The position numbers and the translations under genes were made by a program. Shown here piece after piece: positions 37,564 to 51,050 of a DNA stretch of 64,000 nt. This DNA is from Lachancea thermotolerans CBS 6340. Lineage: Eukaryota > Ascomycota > Saccharomycetes > Saccharomycetales > Saccharomycetaceae. The stretch spans positions 124,001 through 188,000 of the forward strand of contig NC_013083.1 in NCBI RefSeq assembly GCF_000142805.1. The letters are read 5' to 3'. Below the pieces are notes generated by a model. That model was not told the origin of the DNA. It saw nothing but the letters and a program-made list of their open reading frames with translations, and searched no databases. Positions within the stretch are counted from its first letter, which is position 1; every line of letters begins with the position of its first letter.

Positions 37564-38460
37564 TGTCGAGACCAAAACTCAATTGCTTCTGCGGTCGCTT
37601 TCGTGTTTGCTTGCGCGTGAGCACTCTAATTACAATCACCCGCTCGAACATCGTTCAACCGCTGCGACACTGCTTATATATACCTTGAAGACGCCTCGTC
37701 TAAAGGAAGATGCGTGTCAATTTCCCGCAACTTCGTGGCCCTAAATTTACCCCTTGTTGATGCTGCTCTCAACCCTTGTTGAGCTCATGCGGGGGTGCTT
37801 TCTGGGCGAACGACCAGAGCACGTTCGCGTCACGTGCTTTATCTTAGGGGAGCTGAGAGTTGTGAAGCAGTTTACGTTATCGATGACTTACACGTGAGCG
37901 TCGTTTAAAACGTATTAAGTGCCCTGACCCATGTCTCGAACATGAAGATGTCTGTTTCCGTGCTCGGTGACCCTTCTCGAGGATCTATGCGTATTTTGAA
38001 GTAAGCCGAAGGAAATAACAACGTAGTCACATGCATGGAAAGCAGCTACAGTTGGCTATTCTTTTAAGGCGTTTTATTATTGTTTGGGCTCGCAGTCCAG
38101 GCGTTTGCTTCTGCGAGCGTGGCTCTTGAGCGGTAAACCGTATTGAAATTATCTAGCATTTGTTGAGGCGGGTGCGGGTTCTGACGACTCTAGCGACTTG
38201 AACGACTTCCTCCAACTCTTTGACTCGCTGTGGAAAAAACGTAGGTCTCCATGATGTAGTGTTATCTCAAAAATAACAACTGAGTTGCTGCTTCAAAGAC
38301 TGGTCGACTTGGTTCTTGCAAAAGCGCCTTCGGAGAGCGCGCCACGGCTGTAATAAACAGCGTTATTTGTTAGAAAGGACGCCTTGGCGCCGCCGTTGGA
38401 GCGCAGATTATATGGCAACGGCGAGCTTTATTGCAGTAAATGGCGAACGCTATTGGTGAC
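37564..38460. promoter_or_regulatory. Intergenic region GPH1 - MCM6
   Basis: 897 bases: GPH1 promoter on the left, MCM6 3' flank on the right. It holds a TATA box (TATATATA) near 37676, STRE cores CCCCT at 37750-37754 and AGGGG at 37846-37850, and a GTCACGTG box near 37829. A short minus-strand open frame near 38155-38280 ends in a plausible peptide, but has no ATG and was rejected. Confidence 0.5.
37750..37850. promoter_or_regulatory. Two stress-response elements of GPH1
   Basis: CCCCT at 37750-37754 and AGGGG at 37846-37850, within 290 bp of the GPH1 ATG. GPH1 of S. cerevisiae is induced by Msn2/4 through such sites. Five-base motifs are common by chance, so only the pairing and location give weight. 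Confidence 0.4.
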
Positions 38461-42537
<4,077 letters not shown>

Positions 42538-44667
42538 TCAGTAGTCCTTATTCTTCTTAGAGCTCTTACAATTTCCGGTTAAAGTGTTTTTGGGGAAAGT
42601 GTAGCCAGCGTCCTCCCATGAAGTGAGGTTAACATTGGAGTAAACATTCAAGTGGTCTTGGATGTATTGGTAAGTTGGGAAGCCTGAAGGGTCGCAAGTT
42701 ATGCTCGTGGCGTTCTCGGGCTGGTATATTCTGACGTAGTCGATACTCATTGTTACAGGGAAGAAAATGGAGTTCCAGTCGATATAAGCCCAATTGTTGG
42801 AGATACCCAAATTTAGAATAATAGACATCGGCTCTTTACTAATAGGCCTCCAATTAATATTACCGTTGGGATGGAGAGCTGTAGAATGAATGGTCATTGT
42901 TGGTTGTTGACCTACAAACCATCTGATATAGCCGGTGTCGTGATCATTCAAATATTCAAACCCATACGATTGAAAGTAGCCCGCATCCGGTCCGAACTCG
43001 TTCCAAGTAACGTTCAGAGCTGTAACTGCAGACACGGCCTGCTGGAATGGACCACCAGCATACGTGTTCATTGCTGTAACGGTACTATTGTGAATCTCAA
43101 TAAAGTCGTAGTCTGGCATATACCAGATGTCAAAAGGAGCAAGTTGTAGCGACTGAGATGCTACACCAACACCTGACCCTCCAATGTATGTGTCAGCAGA
43201 ACCTTCAATAATATCGATTTCAGGAGCACCTCTACCAACACCTTGGTTTGGATGGTCTTCGCCGTCACAGGTACACGAGGAGAGTTTCTGGCCAGGCAGG
43301 TAAGAGATACCATCAGGCGAACTTTGGTTAGGAGTGATACCAGCATCACAGGCTTCGTAAGAGTAAGGCCACACACCCTCGGTAGAGGCAAGGTAGCCAG
43401 GTCTTCCCAGATTACCCATAGTCCACATACCCGGCCACAGACCGATCACACGACCGTAGTTAGGCAGGTTAGCAGAGGCCTCGATATAACCCTGTGTGAA
43501 ACATAGCTTGTTCCAACTCTGCAGCATACCGGATCTGTAGTACAGATCGTGGTTCTTGTAAGCATCCATGCGAAGTTTCAAGGTACCGTTTGCAGTGGTA
43601 ACAGCGTCTGGCGAGTACCACTCCAAATCGTGAGTGGCGGCGTAGTGGAAGTCTGGAGCAGTCCAGAACTGATCGTCACCATCGTAGAACGTTCTTCCTT
43701 CAGCATTGAACTCATCTGAAAATGCAAGTGGCCACTCGGAACCGTCCTTGGCCTTCCACGTTTTCGCAGAGGTTGGAGTATCCGGGTCCACGAGCGATGT
43801 ACGAATAGCAGATAACTGGGGGTACTCGTAGAGCGAAAGGTATGTGATAGTTTGTGGTTTACCGTGGTCGACCGCACCCGTGAAAGTGAGCACAGGAAGG
43901 ACGACGAACAGCGTTAGCGCACCCAGGAATAAGAACAGGAAGCCGAAAAACCCACCGGCAGATCTGCGGTCCATGTGCTTGAAATCTAGCATGAACTTGC
44001 TGTTGTCCAGGCGGGCCTCCTCCTCCGGATCTGGGTTGTGTAAGTAATCATCGTCCTCTTTTTCGTCGAGGTGCAGCGGGAAAGAGGACGTTGGGTAGCC
44101 TCCAAAGGGCGAGAAATCCTGGTCGCTTATGAAGGGGTCTGACGAGCTGATGGACGCAGAGGAATTATTGTGAGAGCCATTGTGAGCGGCTGCACCGGCG
44201 GCTCCCACGGCAGCAGCACCGCCAACGGGCGCCATTGATGCCACACGAGACCCGACCACCGGATAGCGGTCAAATCCCGGAGGAGCCGTAATATCGTTGT
44301 TGGATATCCCCGTGTGGGAGCTGAGTGAGCTGCTGGAGGGCAACGCGGCAGGACCAGCTCGTGATCCCGGTGTAAGGCGCGCACCCGCCGCGCCTTTCGA
44401 GTAGTAGCCCTTGTAATCGGAGACGTCGCGCGAGCCGACAGCTGCGCTTCCGGCAGCCCCAGCCGCGTCTGTAGCGCTAGCGCCATCATCGTGGTGTAGT
44501 AGGGATGTGTCACTGGCGCTATAGGAAGCGTATGTGTCGTCTTCCGCGTCATCGGTAAACGGATTCCTTACGGGAACGTTCTGTGACGCAGAAGCGTTGC
44601 CTTGGTCTCCACCCGAGTACGAAGCTTGCTGCTCACGCGTGTTGCTGGTCAAGTTTCGAACTGACAT
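42538..44667 (-). CDS. KRE6: Kre6/Skn1-type beta-1,6-glucan synthesis protein
   Basis: 709 residues (Kre6 720, Skn1 771). A type II membrane glycoprotein needed for cell-wall beta-1,6-glucan. Seen: a long Ser/Ala/Gly-rich cytosolic N-terminus, one transmembrane helix at about 238-264 (GFFGFLFLFLGALTLFVVLP), and a lumenal SKN1/GH16-like domain with FSDEFNAEGRTFYDGDD, GLWPGMWTMGNLGRPGY and the catalytic-type motif GAPEIDIIEG. Several N-glycosylation sequons occur in the lumenal part. KRE6 (YPR159W) and SKN1 (YGR143W) are the duplicate descendants of this single gene; the neighbour set (GPH1, BTN2/CUR1) fits. Confidence 0.95.
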   Translation of the reverse strand: MSVRNLTSNTREQQASYSGGDQGNASASQNVPVRNPFTDDAEDDTYASYSASDTSLLHHDDGASATDAAGAAGSAAVGSRDVSDYKGYYSKGAAGARLTPGSRAGPAALPSSSSLSSHTGISNNDITAPPGFDRYPVVGSRVASMAPVGGAAAVGAAGAAAHNGSHNNSSASISSSDPFISDQDFSPFGGYPTSSFPLHLDEKEDDDYLHNPDPEEEARLDNSKFMLDFKHMDRRSAGGFFGFLFLFLGALTLFVVLPVLTFTGAVDHGKPQTITYLSLYEYPQLSAIRTSLVDPDTPTSAKTWKAKDGSEWPLAFSDEFNAEGRTFYDGDDQFWTAPDFHYAATHDLEWYSPDAVTTANGTLKLRMDAYKNHDLYYRSGMLQSWNKLCFTQGYIEASANLPNYGRVIGLWPGMWTMGNLGRPGYLASTEGVWPYSYEACDAGITPNQSSPDGISYLPGQKLSSCTCDGEDHPNQGVGRGAPEIDIIEGSADTYIGGSGVGVASQSLQLAPFDIWYMPDYDFIEIHNSTVTAMNTYAGGPFQQAVSAVTALNVTWNEFGPDAGYFQSYGFEYLNDHDTGYIRWFVGQQPTMTIHSTALHPNGNINWRPISKEPMSIILNLGISNNWAYIDWNSIFFPVTMSIDYVRIYQPENATSITCDPSGFPTYQYIQDHLNVYSNVNLTSWEDAGYTFPKNTLTGNCKSSKKNKDY

Positions 44668-45669
44668 AGGTACGGAAGTACTGGAACCAGTTGTAGCTGA
44701 GAGCTGAGTCTAGGAAGATGATCTGGTAAGTACCGGTCTTCCAGGCGTCAAAAAAATACTGTGCTATGCAAAAGAGCCTCTGTTTCGCTCCTCGTTATAA
44801 GTGATCCGCTGTTCACTTGTCGAAGATCCAGAGAAGATATTCTGACCACAGAAGAACGGTCAGGGAGGTCTGTGAGCGAGCGTTTGCGCAAGCTTTCGTG
44901 CGAGCGTGTGAGCGGGAAGGGTAGGCGTCGGTACTTAATGATACAGCTTGCTCTCAACGGTATTCCGGCCTTTTTTTCCTAGCTTTCGCTCTCTCCCAGT
45001 CCTTCCTTGGAACCACTTTTTTTCGGCACGCTTCATACGGCGGCTTCGTCACACGAAGGAGAATGTAGGCTCTACGTTGGTGTAGCGATCACTGCGCGAA
45101 CGCGACAACAATTGGACGGTGGCGGGGCGAGGCTAAGCCGCCAGCGTGCCTTTTTTTCGCGTCGCGGGCGGGGCCAGCCCAGGTCTTTCTATTTTTGGAC
45201 AGTCCCACCGAGAAAAAAAATTAGGGCAGAGCCCGAGTTAGAAAGAAACTCGCAAAAATAATGATACCCGCGAGATTCGAACTCGCGCCTCCGAAGAGAC
45301 CAGGACCTCGACCTGGCGCCTTAACCGCTCGGCCAGAGTACCAATTCGTTGAAGAAGTGAATGAGGCCTTGCAATATGTAGGTAGTATGTTTTCTTGAAT
45401 GAGCTTTTATAGTCAATCATTTCTGTCAGGTTGGAGGAATGATTTCAGATCTCTTAGGATGCGCAGATTGCAAGAGGAGTTCGTCAGCTCCCGCACCACA
45501 CGTAAAAGCACAGACCGGTGCCAAAGCCGGCCAGCCGCCGAACAATACGCTAGGTGTCTCGCAAGCAGCGGCGCGGCGTGTAAACTTATTTAATGTAACT
45601 GTTAACGAAAGCACCATTTCTCATGCCTCCTCTGCTCTCCGGGAAGTATTACCTTGCTATACAGTCTAT
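44668..45669. other. Intergenic region KRE6 - SIS gene with tRNA-Leu
   Basis: 1,002 bases. It contains tRNA-Leu(GAG) at 45262-45342. The KRE6-proximal 590 bases and the 327 bases beyond the tRNA hold nothing recognisable; short open frames there have no conserved content. Confidence 0.45.
45262..45342 (-). tRNA. tRNA-Leu (GAG)
   Basis: The minus strand reads GGTACTCTGGCCGAGCGG at its 5' end, has the anticodon loop TCGAGGT (anticodon GAG), a class II long variable arm (CTCTTCGGAG), a T-arm AGTTCGAATCT, and ends GGGTATC plus A. 81 nt, no intron, with a T-rich terminator. The GAG isoacceptor is the rare leucine tRNA of S. cerevisiae. Confidence 0.95.
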
Positions 45670-46656
45670 CTACATTGAATCGGCTTGGTTGGCAGCCACC
45701 ACAGCTGACGCCAGCAGCGCCGCTAAATTCCACGACCTGTCTGCGCTGTACTTCAAAGGGAACGCGGGCATGCTACGCTTCCATTCGCGGTAGCGATGCT
45801 GTAGCACGTGCGAGTCATAGCGCACACCGGCGACGACGCAGTAGTCAAACTGCACGATGGACTGCAAGAACTCGCTCTCGGAGGCGCCGTCTGGCACGTG
45901 ACCACACACCGTTGAGTCGATCGGCGCTCCGACCGCGTCCTTGTGCAGCGCCATCGGCATCAGCACGGGCACGGGTACGGGTACGGGCACTTGCGATTGT
46001 TTGCCGATCCCGCCGCCAGGGTGCATTTTGCGGAAAAACTCGCGCCGCCTCGCGGTGTCGCCGTCAAAGTACAGCTCTGTGAGCGCCAGACAGAAGCAGT
46101 CCAGCACAGTCAACATCAACGTCGTGGAGACTGTGGGCGAGGGCAGCCCGTCCTGGAGCGTCTTCTCCTGAAACTGGACGGGCTGCGGCACGTATAGCAC
46201 CTGATCGACCAGGGCGTGCAACGTGGATTGGGTGCTTGACGTCACCAAGACCTTGACTGAAGGTTCGAGCACGCGTCCGGCATGCTCCAGGAACTGTACC
46301 AGCTCCTGTGTCTCGCCGCTGCTGGAGCACACCACCAGGGCGTCTCCGGGGCGCACTGCGCCCATGTCGCCGTGTAGCGCCTCGCTGGGGTGCAAGTATC
46401 GCGAGTCAATACCGAGAGACGTTAACATCGCCACAGTCTTGAGTATAATCTTGAACGATTTTCCGCTACCCAAAAATACCAGCTTACTGCCCTTCTTCAG
46501 CACCTGCACCAGTGTGTGTAACAGTTCGCTGACCCCAACTTCTTCAGTGGCGTAATACACCGAAACGTGGCTCATGGCCCTCGCGTGCTGGTATAGCATA
46601 TCCTGGAACGTGCGTACACCATCTTGTCCCATCAGGCTCTGGCTCTTGGACGGCAT
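45670..46656 (-). CDS. SIS-domain sugar-phosphate isomerase-like protein (KdsD/GutQ type)
   Basis: 328 residues from the chosen ATG. The SIS fold is clear: VFLGSGKSFKIILKTVAMLTSLG near residues 65-85, the KdsD-type block YLHPSEALHGDMGAV, and the phosphosugar-binding SSSGETQEL. These blocks match bacterial D-arabinose-5-phosphate isomerases, which use the His and the SGET serine/threonine. The usual C-terminal CBS pair is absent; instead there is a Pro-Val repeat (PVPVPVPV, coded by six-base GTRCCC repeats) and an unrecognised 90-residue end. No S. cerevisiae gene lies at this place between KRE6 and BTN2. Substrate is unknown. Another in-frame ATG is at 46752, so the start is uncertain. Confidence 0.85.
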   Translation of the reverse strand: MPSKSQSLMGQDGVRTFQDMLYQHARAMSHVSVYYATEEVGVSELLHTLVQVLKKGSKLVFLGSGKSFKIILKTVAMLTSLGIDSRYLHPSEALHGDMGAVRPGDALVVCSSSGETQELVQFLEHAGRVLEPSVKVLVTSSTQSTLHALVDQVLYVPQPVQFQEKTLQDGLPSPTVSTTLMLTVLDCFCLALTELYFDGDTARRREFFRKMHPGGGIGKQSQVPVPVPVPVLMPMALHKDAVGAPIDSTVCGHVPDGASESEFLQSIVQFDYCVVAGVRYDSHVLQHRYREWKRSMPAFPLKYSADRSWNLAALLASAVVAANQADSM

Positions 46657-46897
46657 CTTGAAAGACTGAACAAGTAGTTCTGAAGGCCCTTGTGGCTTTA
46701 ATATTCCCAAGACAATGGCACCTATAAATGGTGTGCCTGCGGACAACCACATGGGCTCCCAGCGGCAGATAAAGCCCACGTCTCCCTGTCCTATATGTAC
46801 CAACTGTGACGCAATGGCTCTTCCCGCGTTTAACGTGTGGCAATTCGACTCGGGTCTTCTCCTTCCCTGACTAATGCATGAAACGCAAAAAAATAAA

Positions 46898-46970
46898 TGG
46901 ACGAGACCGGAGTCGAACCGATGACCTCTCCCATGCTAAGGGAGCGCGCTACCAACTACGCCACACGCCC
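46898..46970 (-). tRNA. tRNA-Ala (AGC)
   Basis: The minus strand begins GGGCGTGTGGCGTAGTTGG, has the anticodon loop TTAGCAT (anticodon AGC), a T-arm CGGTTCGACTCCG, and ends TCGTCC plus A. The G3-like acceptor and overall 73-nt sequence match S. cerevisiae tRNA-Ala(AGC). A run of seven T follows as terminator. Confidence 0.97.
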
Positions 46971-47107
46971 AATTGATGGAAGAGGTAAATAAAGGTATCG
47001 ATATAACGTAGTCTCTAGGTCAGGTGCGAAGCTTTTGCCTTGTTAACAGGGCTATTTTGCTCCTGCTGCATGGCTCAATTAGGAGCACCAAGGCAACCTC
47101 GTATCAG

Positions 47108-47200
47108 GGACTCGCAGCAGGATTCGCAGGATTCGCAGGACTCGTAGGATTCGCAGGACCCACAGGGTTAGCGAAATTCGCAGGACTCGCGGGGATCGTG
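47108..47200 (+). repeat. 9-bp minisatellite (GGATTCGCA type)
   Basis: About ten units of GGAYTCGCA and variants run head to tail. Because the period is a multiple of three, the plus strand is open through it as a 77-residue frame (47024-47257) with Gly-Phe/Leu-Ala repeats. No other sign of coding was seen. Confidence 0.8.
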
Positions 47201-47669
47201 CCTCTTCGTAACTCTTTTCTGCTATTTACGGTTGATCGTTTCCTCCTCTGCTCGTAACTACATTGTCACGAACTTATGAGACGCATCCATGGTTTAAGCC
47301 TCGGATCATTTAGACATTTGGGGCCAAGTGTCCAGTTTTTCATGCATCGAATATTGCGCGGTCACTGGTTACATGCTGGCAGGCTTTCACCTGGCAGTCT
47401 GCACTTACTCTTGTTCGTAAGACCTTGCAGCATGCATTATTTAGAAAAAATCTCTTGTGCTGATTCGTGGACTTCGCAGGCTTTAAAAAGCTGCTGGGTT
47501 TGTGTTACAATGCGCGCGCATCTTGCAGCGAGTACCCTCGGCTATCGTTTTTCTTGACGGTAGTATGCAGTGAGATCAAAATTCTAATGCATCAACAGCG
47601 TTGTTTGCGCCAACAAAGTCGTGTTAACAAGTCTATGGCATGATAATATTATTATTACGTCTATGTACA

Positions 47670-48959
47670 TTACATGTCGTCGATGATTGAGGATCCCCGT
47701 GGAGACTTGTCAAGTGATCTGCGGTATCTAAATTCCTCTTCGTCGTCAACATCCTCCAGAACAACAGGGGAGCGAGAGCGGCCGCGAGATTTCTCTGATG
47801 TCTTCTCGCTAACGGCGTTTGGGAAGTTGATGTTGATCACAACATTATGAGGGGAGTCACTTGGAGAGATGTTCTTCTTCTCAGGTTGTTTTTCGTTCTT
47901 CTGAGACTTTGCGCGCCTTTGTCTTTCTTGCTGGCGACGCTTCCTCTTTTGCTCAACCAAGAATGCTTTCTTTTGGGAAATAGCGTGTCTTTTTTCCTCG
48001 CGCTGCGCGGCTTCTTGCTCTCTCGCACGTTCTTCCTCTTCGTGCTTCTTAAGAGCGGCCACTTCCCTCTCGCGTTGCTCCTCGCGTTTTCTCAAAGTTG
48101 CTGCTTCAATCGCACGCTGCTCTTCGCGTTCTCTCAAAGCAGCTCTCTCCTTTCTTGCAAGCTCTTCCTGTTTCTTGATCTGAGCATAGTGAGCGGCCTG
48201 CGCTCTTTCGCGCTGCTTTAAAGTGGCAGCAGCTTCCCTCTTTGCAAGCTCTTCTTCTTGCGCAGCCTCGATTAGCTTTTGCTGCTCTTGCTGTTCTATC
48301 TTCTCTTGTTGTTGAGTGTCGTTGGAGGATGGTTGAAACTCAATATGGTACATTTGAGGGACTTCTTTCTGAGCCTTCTTGATGCCGATTTTGAGAACGG
48401 CCACGCTCTCGCTAATCATGTCGAAGCCCTTGACAGATACATCCTCGAATTCTATTCCGAGCGAAAATTCCTTGAACAGCCCGTCCTTTCTGCTCATAAG
48501 AACAAGCTCGTCGCCTCTGTGGTTCAATGTTATTTCGTAGTCTCTGAAAACCTGCCTGGCGACCTGGCGCTTAATAGGCGACAGATCCAGGTTGGCGATA
48601 GCGTGCCTCATAAAATCTTCGTCGTCCTCATGGTCTTGGACATAGTACTCGTTGCCGAAGAAGTCTCTTACGACGTGGTAGGTTGGGGGACGGTCGTTTC
48701 TAAGCTTTTGAAGTTGGTCGCAAATGGCTTTAGACATTGTATCTTCGGCCACGTTCTTGTAGACCGAAAGCACATACTCTTGTTGGTTTTCTGTGACGTC
48801 AAACCTTATCCCTTTCCTGTCACGTTTCATCGCGTTGTTGTAGAAAGGCTGGCAGCAAACCCTTCTTCTCTTCTGATCTGGCGCCACCGTAAATGGCAAA
48901 AACCCTTCGACCGCTGGCTCACGGTCGAAAATGCATGGAGATTGGTTAAAGTGAAACAT
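47670..48959 (-). CDS. BTN2: Btn2/Cur1-type sorting factor for misfolded proteins
   Basis: 429 residues (Btn2 410). Seen: N-terminus MFHFNQSPCIFDREP like Btn2 MFSIFNSPCVFEQLP; the conserved block PTYHVVRDFFGNEYYVQD; the small-heat-shock-like stretch FRDYEITLNHRGDELVLMSRKDGLFKEFSL; a long Glu/Lys/Arg/Ala-rich coiled coil (about residues 215-350); and the C-terminus LEDVDDEEEFRYRRSLDKSPRGSSIIDDM in pattern like Btn2. Btn2 and Cur1 gather misfolded proteins and prions at cellular deposits. The single gene corresponds to BTN2 (YGR142W) and CUR1 (YPR158W) beside SKN1/KRE6. Confidence 0.94.
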   Translation of the reverse strand: MFHFNQSPCIFDREPAVEGFLPFTVAPDQKRRRVCCQPFYNNAMKRDRKGIRFDVTENQQEYVLSVYKNVAEDTMSKAICDQLQKLRNDRPPTYHVVRDFFGNEYYVQDHEDDEDFMRHAIANLDLSPIKRQVARQVFRDYEITLNHRGDELVLMSRKDGLFKEFSLGIEFEDVSVKGFDMISESVAVLKIGIKKAQKEVPQMYHIEFQPSSNDTQQQEKIEQQEQQKLIEAAQEEELAKREAAATLKQRERAQAAHYAQIKKQEELARKERAALREREEQRAIEAATLRKREEQREREVAALKKHEEEERAREQEAAQREEKRHAISQKKAFLVEQKRKRRQQERQRRAKSQKNEKQPEKKNISPSDSPHNVVININFPNAVSEKTSEKSRGRSRSPVVLEDVDDEEEFRYRRSLDKSPRGSSIIDDM

Positions 48960-49532
48960 TAATGTTTTGATTATTTGAGTTTGTTGTTTCCTGATTGATT
49001 AGAAACAGTTGAGTTGAGACGTTAAGATATCCCATTATGATTCCTTTTATATATTTAATCTTGGGCGGCTGTGATATTCTACCCTTTTCTCGAAAAGTGC
49101 AGAAATGTATAGAAGCTTATCGCATTTTGTAGTCACGTGACCGCACGTTGTCAGCGTTTATCTGTCAGCGGCAATTGATCAGCGCTTCCCCCAAAATATT
49201 CTCCATTTTGGTCTTGATAAGACGACTGGTCAAAACCGGTTCTGTTATGCACTTTCGTGCTTACCAACTACTGAATGTCGTTGTTGTCGCTGTATTCCTA
49301 AGTTCAAGTCAATTTCAACTGTTTATGTTTAGGACATTGTCTTGGAATTTCGTAAGACAGTAATTTAAATCTTTACATAAAAATTGACACATACATCACA
49401 ACAAAGCTCCTAAGCCTCCTTGAGTCCCATCAACGAATGAAGTGATATTAAAAGAGCCGAATGTTTACGGGTTCGTTTCGAAGATGTATTATAGTATTTG
49501 GTTACACGTTTATTTATCTTCCCACTAATCTT
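48960..49532. promoter_or_regulatory. Promoter of BTN2/CUR1 and 3' flank of VPS62
   Basis: 573 bases. A TTCTCGAA pair (two inverted nGAAn units) at 49087-49094, followed by GAA repeats at about 49102 and 49112, could be a degenerate heat-shock element; BTN2 and CUR1 are heat-induced in S. cerevisiae. A TCACGTGA palindrome lies near 49134. No gene was recognised. Confidence 0.4.
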
Positions 49533-50849
49533 CTATCCTGTAAAATAATCCATTATGAAGCATGCAATACCACGCCACATTATCAATCTCATTAGTGTAC
49601 GCAGCCATTTGGGTCTTACCCTATAAAGTAGAATCCCACAATTGTCTCCCACAAGGTCATTATGTTCCGCATCTAGCCCCTGTCCTCTCTTAATTTTCCT
49701 CCTAGCAGGACAGCCCCCCCAGAAATTGAACCACTTGCTTCTTTGGCATAACGAGGTTCTCCCAAGATTCTTAGCGAGTGGTCCACGGGGCCCGTCAATG
49801 TAGCGCCATTGGACAGGGCACCACCTTTGGCGCGGATCACTCCATGGAAGTTGTTTATCGCCCCAATGACCCATGTAGTGCAACCACTTAGTTCCCAACT
49901 CCCGCTCTCGATCAGACACAGGTGTGACAACCGTCCCATTATAGGTGTAAGCGAGGTAGTTGAGAGATGGATCCCAAAGAGGGCCCCTGTCTGTAAAATC
50001 GCTCAGGGCGCTGAAGAAAAAGGGCACATCATGCGCGTGTTGCCCCACGGATGCGTAGTTGGCGTGTGTGCCTCTCGCGCTAAATATTAAAGGCCTTTGC
50101 AAAATCTTCGAAGTGCGATGGTTGTTTGAATACTGCACCCGAGTCTTCTTTTCAATGGCATCAAATCGGTAACAGCCTCCCCCGCCATGCGCACTCATCC
50201 ATAAATACTTGGGCTCACCTTCGAAGAATCGCACGAGGGAGTGCTCCCAGTCCCCAACATGGTTGCCCCACGGGCCATAGCCCATTATAAAAGGCCCCAG
50301 GTTGAAGGAATAAAAGTAAAACCAAAAAGCATCCACCCACCCGTTTCCTTTGTCAACGACAATAAGAATGGCTGGTGCGTTCTTTATTTGACCAGAACCA
50401 TAATCTGGCTCGTGGCCGAGCAACCAGCGAGGATCCTTGTCGAAGTCGTCCACGGAGCTCAGGTATGTTTCCCGGCCAGAGATGGCGCCTGCAGGTCCTT
50501 GAATTTTAGACTTGAGGTCCTGTAGGTCAAGAGGATGCTCTTGTAATACTGATCCGTTTGAGAGCTGGATGTTGAAGTGCCTGACGAAGTCGGAAATGTC
50601 TGCCGGCCAATACTCTTCTTCGCTGTAGAGATGTACTAGAGGACAGTTATCTATGACAAACTGCGGTACAAACCCTTCGTGTGGCAAACTGCGAGTGTCA
50701 TCGGTAATTTCGTCAGGGGACAACACCGGCGGGTATCCTAAATCTAGTTTATGTGTTTCCGTACTCTCGGCAAAGGGGTCGTTATCCAACCAGGGCACTA
50801 TTACAGCACAGACCCCTTGAAGGAGGAATAACAGTAGCGCTAGTGACAT
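49533..50849 (-). CDS. VPS62: Vps62/Tda6 family protein
   Basis: 438 residues (Vps62 and Tda6 467 each). The family, marked by the Vps62/DUF946 domain, has no proven biochemistry; VPS62 mutants mis-sort vacuolar proteins. Seen: a hydrophobic N-terminal signal (MSLALLLFLLQGVCAVI) and conserved-looking blocks VHLYSEEEYWPADISDF, WVDAFWFYFYSFNLG, GNHVGDWEHSLVRF and ARGTHANYASVGQH, the last two rich in His/Asp as if to bind metal. The first in-frame ATG is at 50849. The gene corresponds to VPS62 (YGR141W) and TDA6 (YPR157W), next to BTN2/CUR1 and CBF2. Confidence 0.92.
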   Translation of the reverse strand: MSLALLLFLLQGVCAVIVPWLDNDPFAESTETHKLDLGYPPVLSPDEITDDTRSLPHEGFVPQFVIDNCPLVHLYSEEEYWPADISDFVRHFNIQLSNGSVLQEHPLDLQDLKSKIQGPAGAISGRETYLSSVDDFDKDPRWLLGHEPDYGSGQIKNAPAILIVVDKGNGWVDAFWFYFYSFNLGPFIMGYGPWGNHVGDWEHSLVRFFEGEPKYLWMSAHGGGGCYRFDAIEKKTRVQYSNNHRTSKILQRPLIFSARGTHANYASVGQHAHDVPFFFSALSDFTDRGPLWDPSLNYLAYTYNGTVVTPVSDRERELGTKWLHYMGHWGDKQLPWSDPRQRWCPVQWRYIDGPRGPLAKNLGRTSLCQRSKWFNFWGGCPARRKIKRGQGLDAEHNDLVGDNCGILLYRVRPKWLRTLMRLIMWRGIACFIMDYFTG

Positions 50850-51050
50850 CAGAATCAAAAGTTGCCTTGCAGTTGATCTACTCGGCTTCCTTGAGCTTCA
50901 TAGTACGTCAAGCATAGGGCAGTAGTAAGATGGCACTAAAGCGTTATTAATATTTCTGTATACGCTTTCCTTTCACATCTTCAGAGGCTTCATCATCTAG
51001 GACGAGATGATCGTTTAAGGTTGTCAGTAGCTTAATCACGCATTCAACTG

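Larger units (their letters stand above)
46657..47669. other. Intergenic region SIS gene - BTN2/CUR1 with tRNA-Ala and a minisatellite
   Basis: 1,013 bases. tRNA-Ala(AGC) is at 46898-46970 and a 9-bp tandem repeat at 47108-47200. The remainder to 47669 is the 3' flank of BTN2/CUR1 and shows nothing else. Confidence 0.5.

Noticed and set aside
38150-38290. Minus-strand frame ending in SESKSWRKSFKSLESSEPAPAS
   Set aside because: It looks protein-like but has no ATG, and no branch site was found before a possible CACAG acceptor.
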